Origin: Thermococcus aggregans
GTDB taxonomy: Archaea > Methanobacteriota_B > Thermococci > Thermococcales > Thermococcaceae
DNA: 64,000 nucleotides
Direction: 5' to 3'
Assembly (NCBI RefSeq): GCF_024022995.1
Contig: NZ_CP099582.1
Span: forward strand, 620,001 to 684,000
Below the pieces are notes generated by a model, which had not been told where the DNA came from, did not search any database, and saw only the letters and a list, made by a program, of their open reading frames with translations. Shown here in pieces: positions 51,793 through 60,824 of the stretch (the first letter of the stretch is position 1; each line of letters starts with the position of its first letter). The position numbers and the translations under genes were made by a program.

Positions 51793-52797
51793 ATGAAACC
51801 TAAGGTGTTTATAACTCGACAAATTCCGGAAAATGACATTAAGATAATTGAAAAATTCTATGAAGTAGAAATCTGGAATGATCCAAAAGCACCTCCTCGA
51901 GATGTTCTCCTAGAGAAAATTAGAGACGTTGATGCGCTGGTGACTCTCGTAACAGACAAAGTAAATGAGGAGTTACTAGAAAACGCCCCCAAGTTGAGAA
52001 TAATAGCTCAATATGCAGTTGGTTATGATAACATCGACATTGATGCAGCCACAAGAAGAGGAATATACGTTACAAACACGCCCGGAGTGCTCACGGATGC
52101 AACGGCAGACCTTGCATTTGCATTGCTTTTAGCAGTGGCAAGAAGAATTGTAGAAGCTGACACCTTTGTAAGGAGCGGGGAATGGAAGAAAAGTGACGTT
52201 GGATGGCATCCGTTGATGTTTTTGGGATATGGACTAAAAGGAAAAACCTTAGGGATAATCGGCTTTGGAAGAATTGGTCAAGCCTTAGCAAGGAGGGCTA
52301 AGGGATTTGGAATGAAAATCATTTACTACTCAAGAACTCGCAAAACTGAAGCAGAAAAGGAAATTGGTGCTGAGTACGTGGATTTTGAAACTCTTTTAAA
52401 GGAGAGCGACTTTATAAGCCTCCACGTTCCACTTACTAAAGAGACCTACCACATGATAGGAGAAAGAGAACTTAAGCTCATGAAGCCCAATGCAATCCTC
52501 ATAAACACCTCAAGAGGAGCCGTTGTTGATACAAACGCTCTAATCAAAGCATTGAAAGAGAAATGGATAGCCGGAGCGGGTTTGGACGTTTTTGAAGAGG
52601 AGCCATACTACAATGAGGAACTTTTCAAGCTGAAAAACGTTGTCTTGGCTCCACACATAGGCAGTGCAACTTATGAAGCTAGGGAGGGCATGGCAGAGCT
52701 GGTTGCAAAGAATTTGATAGCCTTTGCTAAAGGAGAGATCCCACCAAATTTAGTCAATAACGATGTTTTAAAAATTAGAAAGCCAGGATTTGAATAA
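51793..52797 (+). CDS. gyaR: Glyoxylate reductase (D-2-hydroxyacid dehydrogenase family)
   Basis: A 334-residue NAD(P)H-dependent reductase of glyoxylate (and hydroxypyruvate). Catalytic residues are Arg241 (NTSRG), Glu270 (DVFEEEP) and His288 (LAPHIGSA); the dinucleotide loop is GFGRIG (157-162). Residues 1-325 agree closely with the characterised T. litoralis enzyme as I recall it; the last ten residues differ. It may work with the divergent aminotransferase in glycine/serine or 2-oxoacid metabolism. GGGGAATGTC precedes ATG 51793. Its 3' end overlaps the frameshifted end of the DUF72 gene. Confidence 0.93.
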   Translation: MKPKVFITRQIPENDIKIIEKFYEVEIWNDPKAPPRDVLLEKIRDVDALVTLVTDKVNEELLENAPKLRIIAQYAVGYDNIDIDAATRRGIYVTNTPGVLTDATADLAFALLLAVARRIVEADTFVRSGEWKKSDVGWHPLMFLGYGLKGKTLGIIGFGRIGQALARRAKGFGMKIIYYSRTRKTEAEKEIGAEYVDFETLLKESDFISLHVPLTKETYHMIGERELKLMKPNAILINTSRGAVVDTNALIKALKEKWIAGAGLDVFEEEPYYNEELFKLKNVVLAPHIGSATYEAREGMAELVAKNLIAFAKGEIPPNLVNNDVLKIRKPGFE

Positions 52798-53495
52798 AAC
52801 GCTTAGCGTCCTCGCACATATAGACGTTGTTGAAATAAACATAGCTTTCCTCTTTATTCCACTCTTTAACTTTTTTTGGTTATCTCTCTCAGCTCCTTTT
52901 CGCTGTATTTATGCTTGTATGTTATCCTTTCCCCTTGATAACTGCCGTGAAGGCGGTAGTAGTTAATTCCTTTTCCGTGAAGGGGCTTTCTAACAACAGG
53001 GTCGGCAACGTCAATGAGGTCAAATTCTCTAACGAACTTCTTGATTCCCTCTTCACTCCAACCTCTAAGCTCCACAGCTATCTCAAACTCGTCTCTATCT
53101 ATTCGTGCAAAAAACTTCTCAGCGTTTGCAAAGCTCTCCTCACTTTCTTTAAAGCTCTTGGGAAGCTGAATTAGGATAAATTTTGCCCCTAGAACTTTAG
53201 CCTCTTTAAGTGTAAGCTCCCAGTATTTGAAAACTGCTCCAGTAGGTCTTAAAAACCCTACATCTCCAGATGGCTTTACATTACTTCGTCTCCACGTGGG
53301 GCTTGTTGGAGGATGTGTTATACCCTGAAATGCCTTAATGGAAAATATAAAATCTTCTGGAGCTTCCTCTCTCCATTTTTGGAGAGTTTCTTCTTGCAAA
53401 ATTTTGTAAAAAGTTTGCTGAACTTCTACAGTAGTGAAGTCCTTAAAATATTTCCTTCTCGCTTCACAAAAACCACATGTTCCAACAAATATCAT
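52775..53495 (-). pseudogene. DUF72 family gene, frameshifted near its 3' end
   Basis: The frame from ATG 53495 runs 209 codons (MIFVGTCGFCEARRKYF, then QQTFYKILQEETLQKW, FIFSIKAFQGITHPPTSP, VELRGWSEEGIKKF) and stops at 52866. Just before the stop lies an A7 run (T7 at 52871-52877 on the plus strand). Removing one A gives the normal DUF72 ending in the next frame: EWNKEESYVYFNNVYMCEDA, then KRF and a stop at 52775. The intact protein would be about 239 residues. DUF72 proteins are TIM-barrel-like and of unknown function. Either a late pseudogene or a sequencing error; the shortened protein would lose the last strand. Confidence 0.82.
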
Positions 53496-53688
53496 GATAA
53501 AGAATACAAGGAAGGAAGGTTAAATACCTTTCCCAAGTAGTACTAAAATTAACCCTTTATTGCATCATTGTTTGAAAAGTGTAGTGGCTTTCCTCACTCT
53601 GAAGGGATAAGCTTTCAAAATTTAATAGTTGTTGGGCAATTTTCAATGATAAAAAACTTTTAGAAGGGACGAAAGAAAAAAGAAACAT

Positions 53689-54258
53689 TCATTCTTCGTA
53701 TTCTTCTATTGCACCAAAGCGACATACGCTAGCACATACTCCACATCCGACACACTTGCTGGGGTCAATTTTATGCACTTTTCCGGGCGCACCTTCAATG
53801 GCATTTTGTGGACAGTTTCTGGCACACAATGTACATCCCCTACATTTGTCTGGAATTATGCGGTATTTCTTTGTTTTTCCTCCTTGCTTTGCGCGCAGTT
53901 CCTCAATTTCTTCATCTTTGAGCCATCTGAGGTTGTCATCGTATTTATCATAGGTTGCCAAAAGAAATTCATTGCTCATCTCTAATGCGTTTGTTGGGCA
54001 AACATCGACACACTGCTGGCAAAAGACACATCTTCCAAGCCATAGGGTCACCTTTTTAATTTCCTCCACGTATTCAAACACTCCCGCTGGACAAACTGTG
54101 ACACAGAGCTTACACCCTATGCACTTGTCAACATGGTAAACTACCTTTCCCCTAAATCCTTCTGGAGTTGGAACTGGGTCAGTGTGAGGGAAAGGATTTG
54201 TCGCTGGCTTCTTGAGGAGGTTGCTTAGGACTACGGAAAGAGTCGGAGGAATCTTCAT
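53689..54258 (-). CDS. mbhN: Membrane-bound hydrogenase ferredoxin-like subunit MbhN, with an extra 2[4Fe-4S] module
   Basis: A NuoI-like electron-entry subunit of 189 residues. The expected pair of cluster motifs is CIGCKLCVTVCP and CVFCQQCVDVCP, which carry electrons from reduced ferredoxin to MbhJ. After a charged linker, a second ferredoxin module follows: CRGCTLCARNCP and CVGCGVCASVCR (about residues 137-185). The P. furiosus subunit, as I recall it, is shorter and has only two clusters, so this could add two more. It is the last gene of the mbh operon, starting in an ATGA overlap with mbhM and preceded by GGAGGTG. Confidence 0.88.
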   Translation of the reverse strand: MKIPPTLSVVLSNLLKKPATNPFPHTDPVPTPEGFRGKVVYHVDKCIGCKLCVTVCPAGVFEYVEEIKKVTLWLGRCVFCQQCVDVCPTNALEMSNEFLLATYDKYDDNLRWLKDEEIEELRAKQGGKTKKYRIIPDKCRGCTLCARNCPQNAIEGAPGKVHKIDPSKCVGCGVCASVCRFGAIEEYEE

Positions 54259-55247
54259 GCGATCACACCTCCCAGAACGTCTATGGCAAGCAATATAACT
54301 CCTATCAAGCTCATTGGAATAATTCTGCTCCAGAACATGCCGACTGCCTGTGTAATCTTGAGCCTTCCAGTCACAGCCCTGAATACGCTCATGCTAACGA
54401 AGAGGACTGCAAAGACTTTAAGCGTGTGGAAAAGCAAGTCAATGATAAGCGCCCCGATGCCACTTATACCAAGGTATCCACTTAAGCCCCATGGGAAGAA
54501 GATTGCCACAACTAAGCTGGCACTTGCAAATTCTTTCAGTGCATTGCTTAGCTTAAACAGAGCTAAGTGTCTTCCACTGTATTCTGCCATAGGACCTTCC
54601 GCAACTTCTGTCTCTGCCTCTGGGATATTGAAGTATCCTACCTCGATTTCACTTGCAAGCCAGAATATAAACACGACAAGAAGGATAAGTGTACCAACGA
54701 TTGTTGCAGGGGTTCCAATTTCCCAGATGTTATACTGATAAAACGTCCCCAAGCTGAAAGGTTTTTCGACTCCAAGTTTGCTCAAACGCCATAGTATTGC
54801 GAATAGTCCCAACATCATGGGAACCTCTCTGGAAGCAATCATGACAATCTCTCTCTGAGCTCCTATCTGGGCATATGGAGACCCTGAGCTAACAGCACCA
54901 ATTACCCTTATGAATGCTATAAGGGTGAGCAGGTAAATGAAGACTATAACGTCTCCTTTTGTTGCCAAGAGTGGCTCGAATCCAAGAGGAGTATAGGCTA
55001 GGAGAGCTATTGAAGATGCCAAAGCCAATACTGGGGCAAGCTCGAAGAGCTTATTAGCATCCCTTGGAATTATTGACTCTTTGCTAAGCAGCTTAAGGAA
55101 GTCATAGAAAGGCTGGAGTATTGGAGGGCCTATTCTCCTCTGCATTCTTGCAACAAGTTTTCTGTCTAGTCCCTCCCAAAGGAGAGAGACGAATGAAACG
55201 TAAAGGTAAATTGCAATTAGTCCTAATGTTATGTAAATAATGTTCAT
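54255..55247 (-). CDS. mbhM: Membrane-bound hydrogenase subunit MbhM (NuoH-like)
   Basis: A 330-residue membrane protein of the NuoH/complex I ND1 family joining the hydrogenase arm to the ion-pumping arm. Recognised by RKLVARMQRRIGPPILQPFY, LLSKESIIPRDANK, the acidic loop SEIEVGYFNIPEAETEVAEG, and about eight helices. ATG 55247 follows GGAGGTGG and overlaps the mbhL stop (ATGA); the open frame to 55271 is within mbhL. Confidence 0.93.
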   Translation of the reverse strand: MNIIYITLGLIAIYLYVSFVSLLWEGLDRKLVARMQRRIGPPILQPFYDFLKLLSKESIIPRDANKLFELAPVLALASSIALLAYTPLGFEPLLATKGDVIVFIYLLTLIAFIRVIGAVSSGSPYAQIGAQREIVMIASREVPMMLGLFAILWRLSKLGVEKPFSLGTFYQYNIWEIGTPATIVGTLILLVVFIFWLASEIEVGYFNIPEAETEVAEGPMAEYSGRHLALFKLSNALKEFASASLVVAIFFPWGLSGYLGISGIGALIIDLLFHTLKVFAVLFVSMSVFRAVTGRLKITQAVGMFWSRIIPMSLIGVILLAIDVLGGVIA

Positions 55248-56542
55248 AAAAGACCACCTCCTCTCGGGCAACCTATTCCAATTCTCTCAGGCTTTGCTTT
55301 TATGCTTGGATTTATCTCTCTTGTCTTTTCAATTGAAGCTTTAAGAAGATCTTTTTCTGTGAATATCTTCTTTTTTCCAGTTTTAGCATCTATAACAGCT
55401 ACTCTGTCAGTACAGCTTAAGCATGGATCAATTGACGCTATTGCAACCGGCACATCAGCAAGCTGTTCACCAACTAATGCCTTGGCAACAGCAAAGATGT
55501 TCGGGAACGTGGGCTCTCTCGCTTTCCATCTGGCTGGGCCATCTCTTCCGGGTTCAGCCATCACGTAGTGAATTACTTCTCCCCTTGGAGCCTCATAACG
55601 CCCAATTCCTTCTCCTTCTGCTTTTTTAAGTTTAACAAGGACAACATTGTCCTTTGGAAATGCCTTTATTTTTCCTTCTGGCATCTGGTCTAGTGCCCTC
55701 TCAATAATCTCCATGCTCTGCCAAAGCTCCCCAACTCTAACGACCATTCTATCGAAGATGTCTCCCTTAACTATCCCTGTGAACTTCTTGGGAGTTATTG
55801 GCTCTATCCCTAAATCAGGGTATACACCAAGCTTTTCATTATATCTAACGTCTTTTTTAACGCCGCTTCCCCTTGCCGTTGGACCTTGAGCGCTGTATTC
55901 AATGGCCAGCTTCTTGGGTATAACACTCGAATCCCTAAGCCTTGCCTCAACTGTTGGATCGTAAAGGAACACCTCTTCGATCTTTGGCATAACCTTCTCA
56001 CGGTAGTATTTTATCATGTCCAATATTATGCGCTTGTGCTTCTCTGTGATGTCTCTCCTAACTCCTCCGATAGTGTTCATGGCGTAGTTGACTCTATTGC
56101 CACTTATTGTCTCTAGGACATCCATTACCTTCTCTCTAGCGAGCCAGCTTAGATGGAGAACGGTGTCGTAGCCTATGTTATGCCCAACAACTCCAAGGTT
56201 CAACAGGTGTGAGTGAATTCTTTCAAGCTCTCCGATTATTACCCTTATGTACTCCGCTCTTTCTGGCACCTCTATTCCGGCCATTTCCTCAACTGCTCTG
56301 GAGTAGGTGTGGTTGTGAGAAAACGAACAGATTCCACATATTCTTTCAGCTAGGTAAAGCACCTGAAGGTAATTCCTTCTCATTGCTATCCATTGAAGTC
56401 CTCTCAAGTTATATCCCAGCTTTACGTCAACGTTAACTATGCGCTCTCCATCGAGGGTAATAATGAATTTCTCAGGCTCCTCTAATGCCGGATGAATAGG
56501 ACCAAAAGGAATTTTAACCCAATACTCCACCTTGTTTTCCAT
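55244..56542 (-). CDS. mbhL: Membrane-bound [NiFe]-hydrogenase large subunit MbhL
   Basis: The 432-residue catalytic subunit reduces protons to H2 at a Ni-Fe centre. Both cysteine pairs are present: Cys69/Cys72 (ERICGICSFSHNH) and Cys374/Cys377 (DPCLSCTDR). This separates it from the sulfane reductase Mbs/Mbx paralogues, in which the Ni-Fe site is incomplete. There is no long C-terminal extension to be cut by a maturation protease; the protein ends GIGCPRGGGLL, as energy-converting hydrogenase subunits of this group do. It lies 2 bp after mbhK. Confidence 0.96.
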   Translation of the reverse strand: MENKVEYWVKIPFGPIHPALEEPEKFIITLDGERIVNVDVKLGYNLRGLQWIAMRRNYLQVLYLAERICGICSFSHNHTYSRAVEEMAGIEVPERAEYIRVIIGELERIHSHLLNLGVVGHNIGYDTVLHLSWLAREKVMDVLETISGNRVNYAMNTIGGVRRDITEKHKRIILDMIKYYREKVMPKIEEVFLYDPTVEARLRDSSVIPKKLAIEYSAQGPTARGSGVKKDVRYNEKLGVYPDLGIEPITPKKFTGIVKGDIFDRMVVRVGELWQSMEIIERALDQMPEGKIKAFPKDNVVLVKLKKAEGEGIGRYEAPRGEVIHYVMAEPGRDGPARWKAREPTFPNIFAVAKALVGEQLADVPVAIASIDPCLSCTDRVAVIDAKTGKKKIFTEKDLLKASIEKTREINPSIKAKPERIGIGCPRGGGLL

Positions 56543-56544
56543 CT

Positions 56545-57066
56545 CTAACCCTCCTTCTTCATTTTGTAAGGATGACCTGCGTTCTTTACCATTGACTCGC
56601 TGATACCTTTCTCATCTTTCCTAAGAGGATAAATGCCCTCTGGAAAGTCGTCCGGCAAAAACAGTCTCCTCGGATCGGGTATTCCTTCATAGAATATTCC
56701 TAAGAACTCTTGGACTTCTCTCTCATACGGGAGGGCACTTGGGAGAATGTCCGCAATGCTTGGAAGTGTTGGATCGTCTTTGGGGCATTTGGTCCCTACT
56801 ACCAGTGATATGCTCGGAGCTTGCTCATAGAACAGTTCAAGGTGGTACTTAGCTTCCAAGTAGTCCCCTCCGTCCCTCCCTATTATTATTGAAAGCTGCG
56901 CATTTGGGTCAATCTCTTTGATAAGCCTCATAAGCTCTTTGAACTTCGTCCTATCCACATTTAGCCAAACTCTCTTTCTTGGATGAGGAAGTTTGTTCTC
57001 GCGGATTTCTCCCTCAACGTCAGGGAATTTTTCCATGACAGTGTTTAAAAACTCTTCAGGAGTCAT
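56545..57066 (-). CDS. mbhK: Membrane-bound hydrogenase subunit MbhK (NuoC-like)
   Basis: A 173-residue NuoC-type subunit of the peripheral arm. It has FKELMRLIKEIDPNAQLSII, the YHLELFYEQAPSISLVV strand pair, PSALPYEREVQEFLGIFYEG and the family ending RRLFLPDDFPEGIYPLRKD. It stabilises the large subunit. The start overlaps the mbhJ stop (ATGA). Confidence 0.93.
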   Translation of the reverse strand: MTPEEFLNTVMEKFPDVEGEIRENKLPHPRKRVWLNVDRTKFKELMRLIKEIDPNAQLSIIIGRDGGDYLEAKYHLELFYEQAPSISLVVGTKCPKDDPTLPSIADILPSALPYEREVQEFLGIFYEGIPDPRRLFLPDDFPEGIYPLRKDEKGISESMVKNAGHPYKMKKEG

Positions 57067-57533
57067 TTCTTCTCACCTTCTATCTTTTTTATGAGCTTCT
57101 CCAAACCTAATACAACACCGTAGAGGATTGCTTCCGGCCTTGGTGGGCATCCCGGAACAAAGACATCCACTGGAATGTGCTTGTCTAGGGGGGCATTTGT
57201 GAATGGGCTCTCAAAGAACACACTGCCCCCGGTTGGGCATGCTCCTACGGCAACAACCACTTTTGGGTCTGGGGTTTGCTCATAGATTAGCTTAACCCTT
57301 TCAAGGCTTTGATCTGTAACTGGCCCCGTTACCAGCAAGATATCGGCATGCCTAGGGGTTCCAACTAGCTTTACTCCAAATCTCTCTGCATCGTATCTAG
57401 GGGTCAGAGCAGCTATTATTTCAATATCGCACCCATTGCATGATCCGCTGTTAACGTGAAATACCCAAGGGGATCTTCCAAGATACTTGCAAAGTGCTGA
57501 AAGTCTTTTCTCAAGTGTTTCCCTCTCACTCAT
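57063..57533 (-). CDS. mbhJ: Membrane-bound hydrogenase small subunit MbhJ (NuoB-like)
   Basis: The 156-residue small subunit carries the proximal [4Fe-4S] cluster next to the Ni-Fe site. Cluster ligands are in NSGSCNGCDIEI, GACPTGG and VPGCPPRPE. VTGPVTDQSLERV is the usual connecting segment. It receives electrons from MbhN. ATG 57533 follows AAAGGATGAG and lies 4 bp after mbhI. Confidence 0.95.
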   Translation of the reverse strand: MSERETLEKRLSALCKYLGRSPWVFHVNSGSCNGCDIEIIAALTPRYDAERFGVKLVGTPRHADILLVTGPVTDQSLERVKLIYEQTPDPKVVVAVGACPTGGSVFFESPFTNAPLDKHIPVDVFVPGCPPRPEAILYGVVLGLEKLIKKIEGEKK

Positions 57534-57537
57534 CCTT

Positions 57538-57885
57538 TCACCCCCAAATGACTAGCGCTCCAAGCACTATTGCTACAGTAATCAAGAGGTATACGACATA
57601 ATCTGTAAGTAACCCAGTGTGTTCTCTTCTAAATGCCAAAAACATCCTGTGAACTCCTCTTATTAAGCCCCACATTACATGCCTGCCGGTGAAATATCCC
57701 TCAAGATGTTCGAACTGAGGAATAACTTTATCTTGATCTTCACCGCTAATGTAGATTTTTGTTCCGTCTCCAGCCCTTCTGGTTCCCATGCTAGCGTTTT
57801 CTGCCCATTTCATGATCAAATAGCTAATTACCAGACCAATAAGGAAAGCATAAAGGAAATAGAGGGCATCCCAATAACCGAACAT
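57538..57885 (-). CDS. mbhI: Membrane-bound hydrogenase subunit MbhI
   Basis: A 115-residue protein with two helices (ALYFLYAFLIGLVISYLIM near the N-terminus, VVYLLITVAIVLGALVI at the C-terminus) and a hydrophilic loop between. In the P. furiosus complex MbhI bridges the ion-pumping and hydrogenase parts; position between mbhH and mbhJ fixes the assignment. GGAGGTGCGTGAA precedes ATG 57885, preferred over 57900. Confidence 0.88.
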   Translation of the reverse strand: MFGYWDALYFLYAFLIGLVISYLIMKWAENASMGTRRAGDGTKIYISGEDQDKVIPQFEHLEGYFTGRHVMWGLIRGVHRMFLAFRREHTGLLTDYVVYLLITVAIVLGALVIWG

Positions 57886-57886
57886 T

Positions 57887-59470
57887 TCACGCACCTCCAA
57901 TGAATTTTAAGAGAGCCATTATGTACTCTCCATTTAGCTGTTCAAGCATTCTTGCTGTTGGTAGCATCACTTTGTCGTTTATCTGCCATGGAAGGAGCCC
58001 CATCACAATTATTACCACTACCAGAATCAGCATTGGAATTATCATGCTCTTTTCTGGCTCTTTTGCCTCTTTTATTCTATCGCTTTCTCTGCCTAGGAAG
58101 GTAAAGAGCACTCTAGTGTAGGCGGCAAGAGAGAACACTGTACCAACAACGGCAATAGCTGCTAAGATTGGGTTATACATGGCAGAGCTTTCGTAGATAA
58201 TCCACTTGCTTGCAAATCCATTCAATGGTGGAAGACCAATTATTGCAGCCGCTCCGATTATGAAGGAGAACGTTGTTAATGGCATTCTCTTTGCCAGTCC
58301 ACTCAACTCGTTGAGGTTCTTTGTTCCTACTTGGTGAATAACAGCACCGGCCACAAGGAAGAGGAGAGCTTTTATTAGTGCGTGGTTTACTATATGGTAG
58401 ATTGCTCCGGCCAGCGCTAATTCTCCTGCTTTAGTGCCATAGGCTAGAATTCCGATTCCAATTCCGAGCAGAATATATCCTATCTGCCCTACACTTGAGA
58501 AGGCAAAAAGCCTCTTCATATCGGTCTGCACTACTGCCATTGCATTTCCTACAAGGAGCGTTAGGCAAGCAAAGAACACTATAACCCAACCTACCACATT
58601 CATATCGACTGCAGGAGCATTGAATGCCCTTAGGTATGCATGCAGTCCGGGGTTGAAGATACTGAATATTATTCTAGCCACGGCATAAACTCCACCAGCC
58701 TTAATTACCAGTCCAGAAAGCATTGCTGAGATTGAACTTGGAGCCGCTGGGTGTGCATCGGCTAGCCACATGTGGACTGGAACAGCACCACTCTTGAAGA
58801 GCAGTCCTCCGATGAAGAATGCCAAGGCAACTTTTGCTACAACTGTTGGGTTTTCAGCTATTTTTATGGCGAGATAGCTCATTGTAAGTGTTCCGTACTG
58901 GCCATAAAGCAGAGCAATGCCCAAGAGAATGAAGGAACTTGCAAGTGAACCGACGAACATGTATTTTACTCCTGCCTCAATGCCTTCCCATGTGTCGTTT
59001 CTGAAAGCAACTAACGCGTAGCTTGCAATGCTCATTATTTCCAAGAACACATAGAAGTTGAAGATATCCCCAGTGATTACAATTCCCAACATTCCCAGTT
59101 CCAAAATAAGTATTAAGGTGTAGTATTTCTCCAAGCCTGTGTCATGCTTCATGTATCCGAGAGAGTATACTACCGCTAGAAAGCCCACGAAAGCTATTGT
59201 TAAAGCTAAAAGGGCACCAAATAAGTCCACTTCCCACACGATTCTAATTGGGAACTTCACTCCTTGACCGATTGGGCTATCGCTTCCTAGTGTATAGAGA
59301 ATGATCTCGTTGGTCTTCCATACCGTGTAAAATATTTTGGCGGAAACCGCAAGTGTAGCACCACTAATGATGACTGCCCAGTACTCCTTGACTTTCTTGC
59401 CAAGTAGGCTCACTATTGGCATTGAAAATGCTCCGAATAAGGGGATTATAATTAGAAATGGGAGCATCAT
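57887..59470 (-). CDS. mbhH: Membrane-bound hydrogenase subunit MbhH (MnhD/NuoN-type antiporter)
   Basis: A 527-residue, about 14-helix antiporter-like subunit that translocates ions. Recognised by LELGMLGIVITGDIFNFYVF, SIASYALVAFRNDTWEG, KSGAVPVHMWLADAHPAAPS, RLFAFSSVGQIGYILLG and the discontinuous-helix IVNHALIKALLFLVAG. Key charged residues (Glu in LELG, Lys in KSG, Lys in HALIKA) are present. The start overlaps mbhG (ATGA). Only one such subunit is encoded, unlike Mbs, which has two. Confidence 0.94.
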   Translation of the reverse strand: MMLPFLIIIPLFGAFSMPIVSLLGKKVKEYWAVIISGATLAVSAKIFYTVWKTNEIILYTLGSDSPIGQGVKFPIRIVWEVDLFGALLALTIAFVGFLAVVYSLGYMKHDTGLEKYYTLILILELGMLGIVITGDIFNFYVFLEIMSIASYALVAFRNDTWEGIEAGVKYMFVGSLASSFILLGIALLYGQYGTLTMSYLAIKIAENPTVVAKVALAFFIGGLLFKSGAVPVHMWLADAHPAAPSSISAMLSGLVIKAGGVYAVARIIFSIFNPGLHAYLRAFNAPAVDMNVVGWVIVFFACLTLLVGNAMAVVQTDMKRLFAFSSVGQIGYILLGIGIGILAYGTKAGELALAGAIYHIVNHALIKALLFLVAGAVIHQVGTKNLNELSGLAKRMPLTTFSFIIGAAAIIGLPPLNGFASKWIIYESSAMYNPILAAIAVVGTVFSLAAYTRVLFTFLGRESDRIKEAKEPEKSMIIPMLILVVVIIVMGLLPWQINDKVMLPTARMLEQLNGEYIMALLKFIGGA

Positions 59471-59829
59471 CCTCTCAACCTCCTTAGCTTGTTAACGTCA
59501 AGTGTGCCGTAGTGTCTGTAAGCGTTTATCGTTAATGCCATAGCTAGTGAAAGTACACAAACTCCAATGACTATGCTCGTAAGCACTAAAGCTTGTGGTA
59601 TTGGTCCAACCATTGGAGTGCCCTTCAGTGTTTCATAGCCAGTATAAATTGGCGCCGTTGGAGGAATTCCATTTTCTAGTCTGTATCCCAAGCTTATTAG
59701 CAGGAGGTGTATGCCTGCATCAATTAAATTGAGAGCCAAGATAAGCTTGATGAGGTTCCTCTTGTATAAGAACGCATAAATGCCCATGAAGACCATTAAA
59801 AATGCCGTGATAAACTGAAGGGGTATCAC
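59467..59829 (-). CDS. mbhG: Membrane-bound hydrogenase subunit MbhG (MnhC/NuoK-like)
   Basis: A 120-residue, three-helix subunit of the Mrp-type module (AFLMVFMGIYAFLYKRNLIK, LILALNLIDAGIHLLLISLG, and LVLTSIVIGVCVLSLAMALT). The insertion ENGIPPTAPIYTGYETLKG is on the outside. GTG 59829 overlaps the mbhF stop (GTGA) with GGAGGTGG upstream and is preferred over GTG 59838. Confidence 0.9.
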   Translation of the reverse strand: MIPLQFITAFLMVFMGIYAFLYKRNLIKLILALNLIDAGIHLLLISLGYRLENGIPPTAPIYTGYETLKGTPMVGPIPQALVLTSIVIGVCVLSLAMALTINAYRHYGTLDVNKLRRLRG

Positions 59830-60272
59830 TTCCTCCACCTCCTAAAAAGGGCTATTGCAAACACAGCACTCATTAGTCCAGTGTAAACCTTCAGGCCTAC
59901 AGCCAAGTTCATTATTGGAAGGTATCCGGCTGATAGAAGCGTACCGGGTTCTCCGTTGAGTATAGGGCCATTGTGCCATAGGGTGTTGTAGAAAAATGCC
60001 ACACCGAGACCAAGCATGGCAGCTCCTAGAAAAACTAAGCCGCCCAATCCTTCGAGGGCTGAATAAAGGTTTTTGTTTATCCTTTTCTTAGCCTCATCTA
60101 ATCCAAATGCTATTATGAACAATATACCTGCTCCAGCAATTGTCGCTCCACCCTGGAATCCTCCTCCAGGCGTGAGATGTCCATGAGAAACTACGTAAGC
60201 TCCAAAAATTCCGATGAGGGGTATAGTTGCCCTTGCCATTGTTTTAACTATGAGTCCCATATCACTCTTCAT
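59826..60272 (-). CDS. mbhF: Membrane-bound hydrogenase subunit MbhF (MnhB-like)
   Basis: A 148-residue, four-helix MnhB-type protein: TMARATIPLIGIFGAYVVSH, HLTPGGGFQGGATIAGAGIL (the family hallmark) and a C-terminal VGLKVYTGLMSAVFAIALFR. It belongs to the sodium/proton antiporter module. GGAGGGATG gives best spacing to ATG 60272; it overlaps mbhE by 11 bp. Confidence 0.9.
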   Translation of the reverse strand: MKSDMGLIVKTMARATIPLIGIFGAYVVSHGHLTPGGGFQGGATIAGAGILFIIAFGLDEAKKRINKNLYSALEGLGGLVFLGAAMLGLGVAFFYNTLWHNGPILNGEPGTLLSAGYLPIMNLAVGLKVYTGLMSAVFAIALFRRWRK

Positions 60273-60561
60273 TTTCATCCCTCCATTTTCTAAGCAATGC
60301 AACCGCTCCCGCTATTGATGTGAAGAGAACAGTGGCCTCTCCAAGGGTATCGTATCCTCTGTAGTCGAAGACAATGTCTGTAACGATGTTAGTTCCACCG
60401 ACTTCTTCAATACCGTGATCAATATAGTACTGGTCAGTATAGCGGTATTTTTGCCAGTCTTCTCCCCCTAGACCAAATTTCAAGCCATAATCTGGATGAG
60501 TAATTAGCAATAATACTCCCAATATAAAAAGCAATGCCAACGCTCCAAAGGTCTTTCTCAT
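60262..60561 (-). CDS. mbhE: Membrane-bound hydrogenase subunit MbhE
   Basis: A 99-residue subunit with helices at residues 5-22 and about 72-88 and an outside loop (YGLKFGLGGEDWQKYRYTD, then GIEEVGGTNIVTDIVFDYRG). The DYRGYDTLGEATVLFTSIAG end is shared with MnhA/B-type proteins. Assigned by position and this ending. It starts in an ATGA overlap with mbhD. Confidence 0.88.
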   Translation of the reverse strand: MRKTFGALALLFILGVLLLITHPDYGLKFGLGGEDWQKYRYTDQYYIDHGIEEVGGTNIVTDIVFDYRGYDTLGEATVLFTSIAGAVALLRKWRDENEE

Positions 60562-60824
60562 GGCCCTTCACGCTCCCATCTCTCGGTTTTTGAGATACCA
60601 TAAACCACTATAGCCGTAACAACACCAGCGCCAACAGCCGCCTCTGCTATGGCAACGTCTGGGGCATGGAGCATGTAAAACTCCAAGCTAAGAAGAAGAC
60701 TCATGGCTGCAGATGCTAAAGCTGCTGAAAGTAAATCCCTCGTGGTTATCATCCAGTATGAAGAAAGCAGAATCCCTATGAGAATTCCCATTTGAATAAT
60801 CATATCAAAAGTTAACACGCTCAT
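60558..60824 (-). CDS. mbhD: Membrane-bound hydrogenase subunit MbhD
   Basis: An 88-residue, three-helix subunit (MIIQMGILIGILLSSYWMIT, LLSAALASAAMSLLLSLEFY, then PDVAIAEAAVGAGVVTAIVV). The DVAIAEAAVGAG motif is shared with the C-terminal part of MnhA/MrpA. It starts in an overlap with mbhC (ATGA) and belongs to the ion-translocating module. Confidence 0.9.
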   Translation of the reverse strand: MSVLTFDMIIQMGILIGILLSSYWMITTRDLLSAALASAAMSLLLSLEFYMLHAPDVAIAEAAVGAGVVTAIVVYGISKTERWEREGP

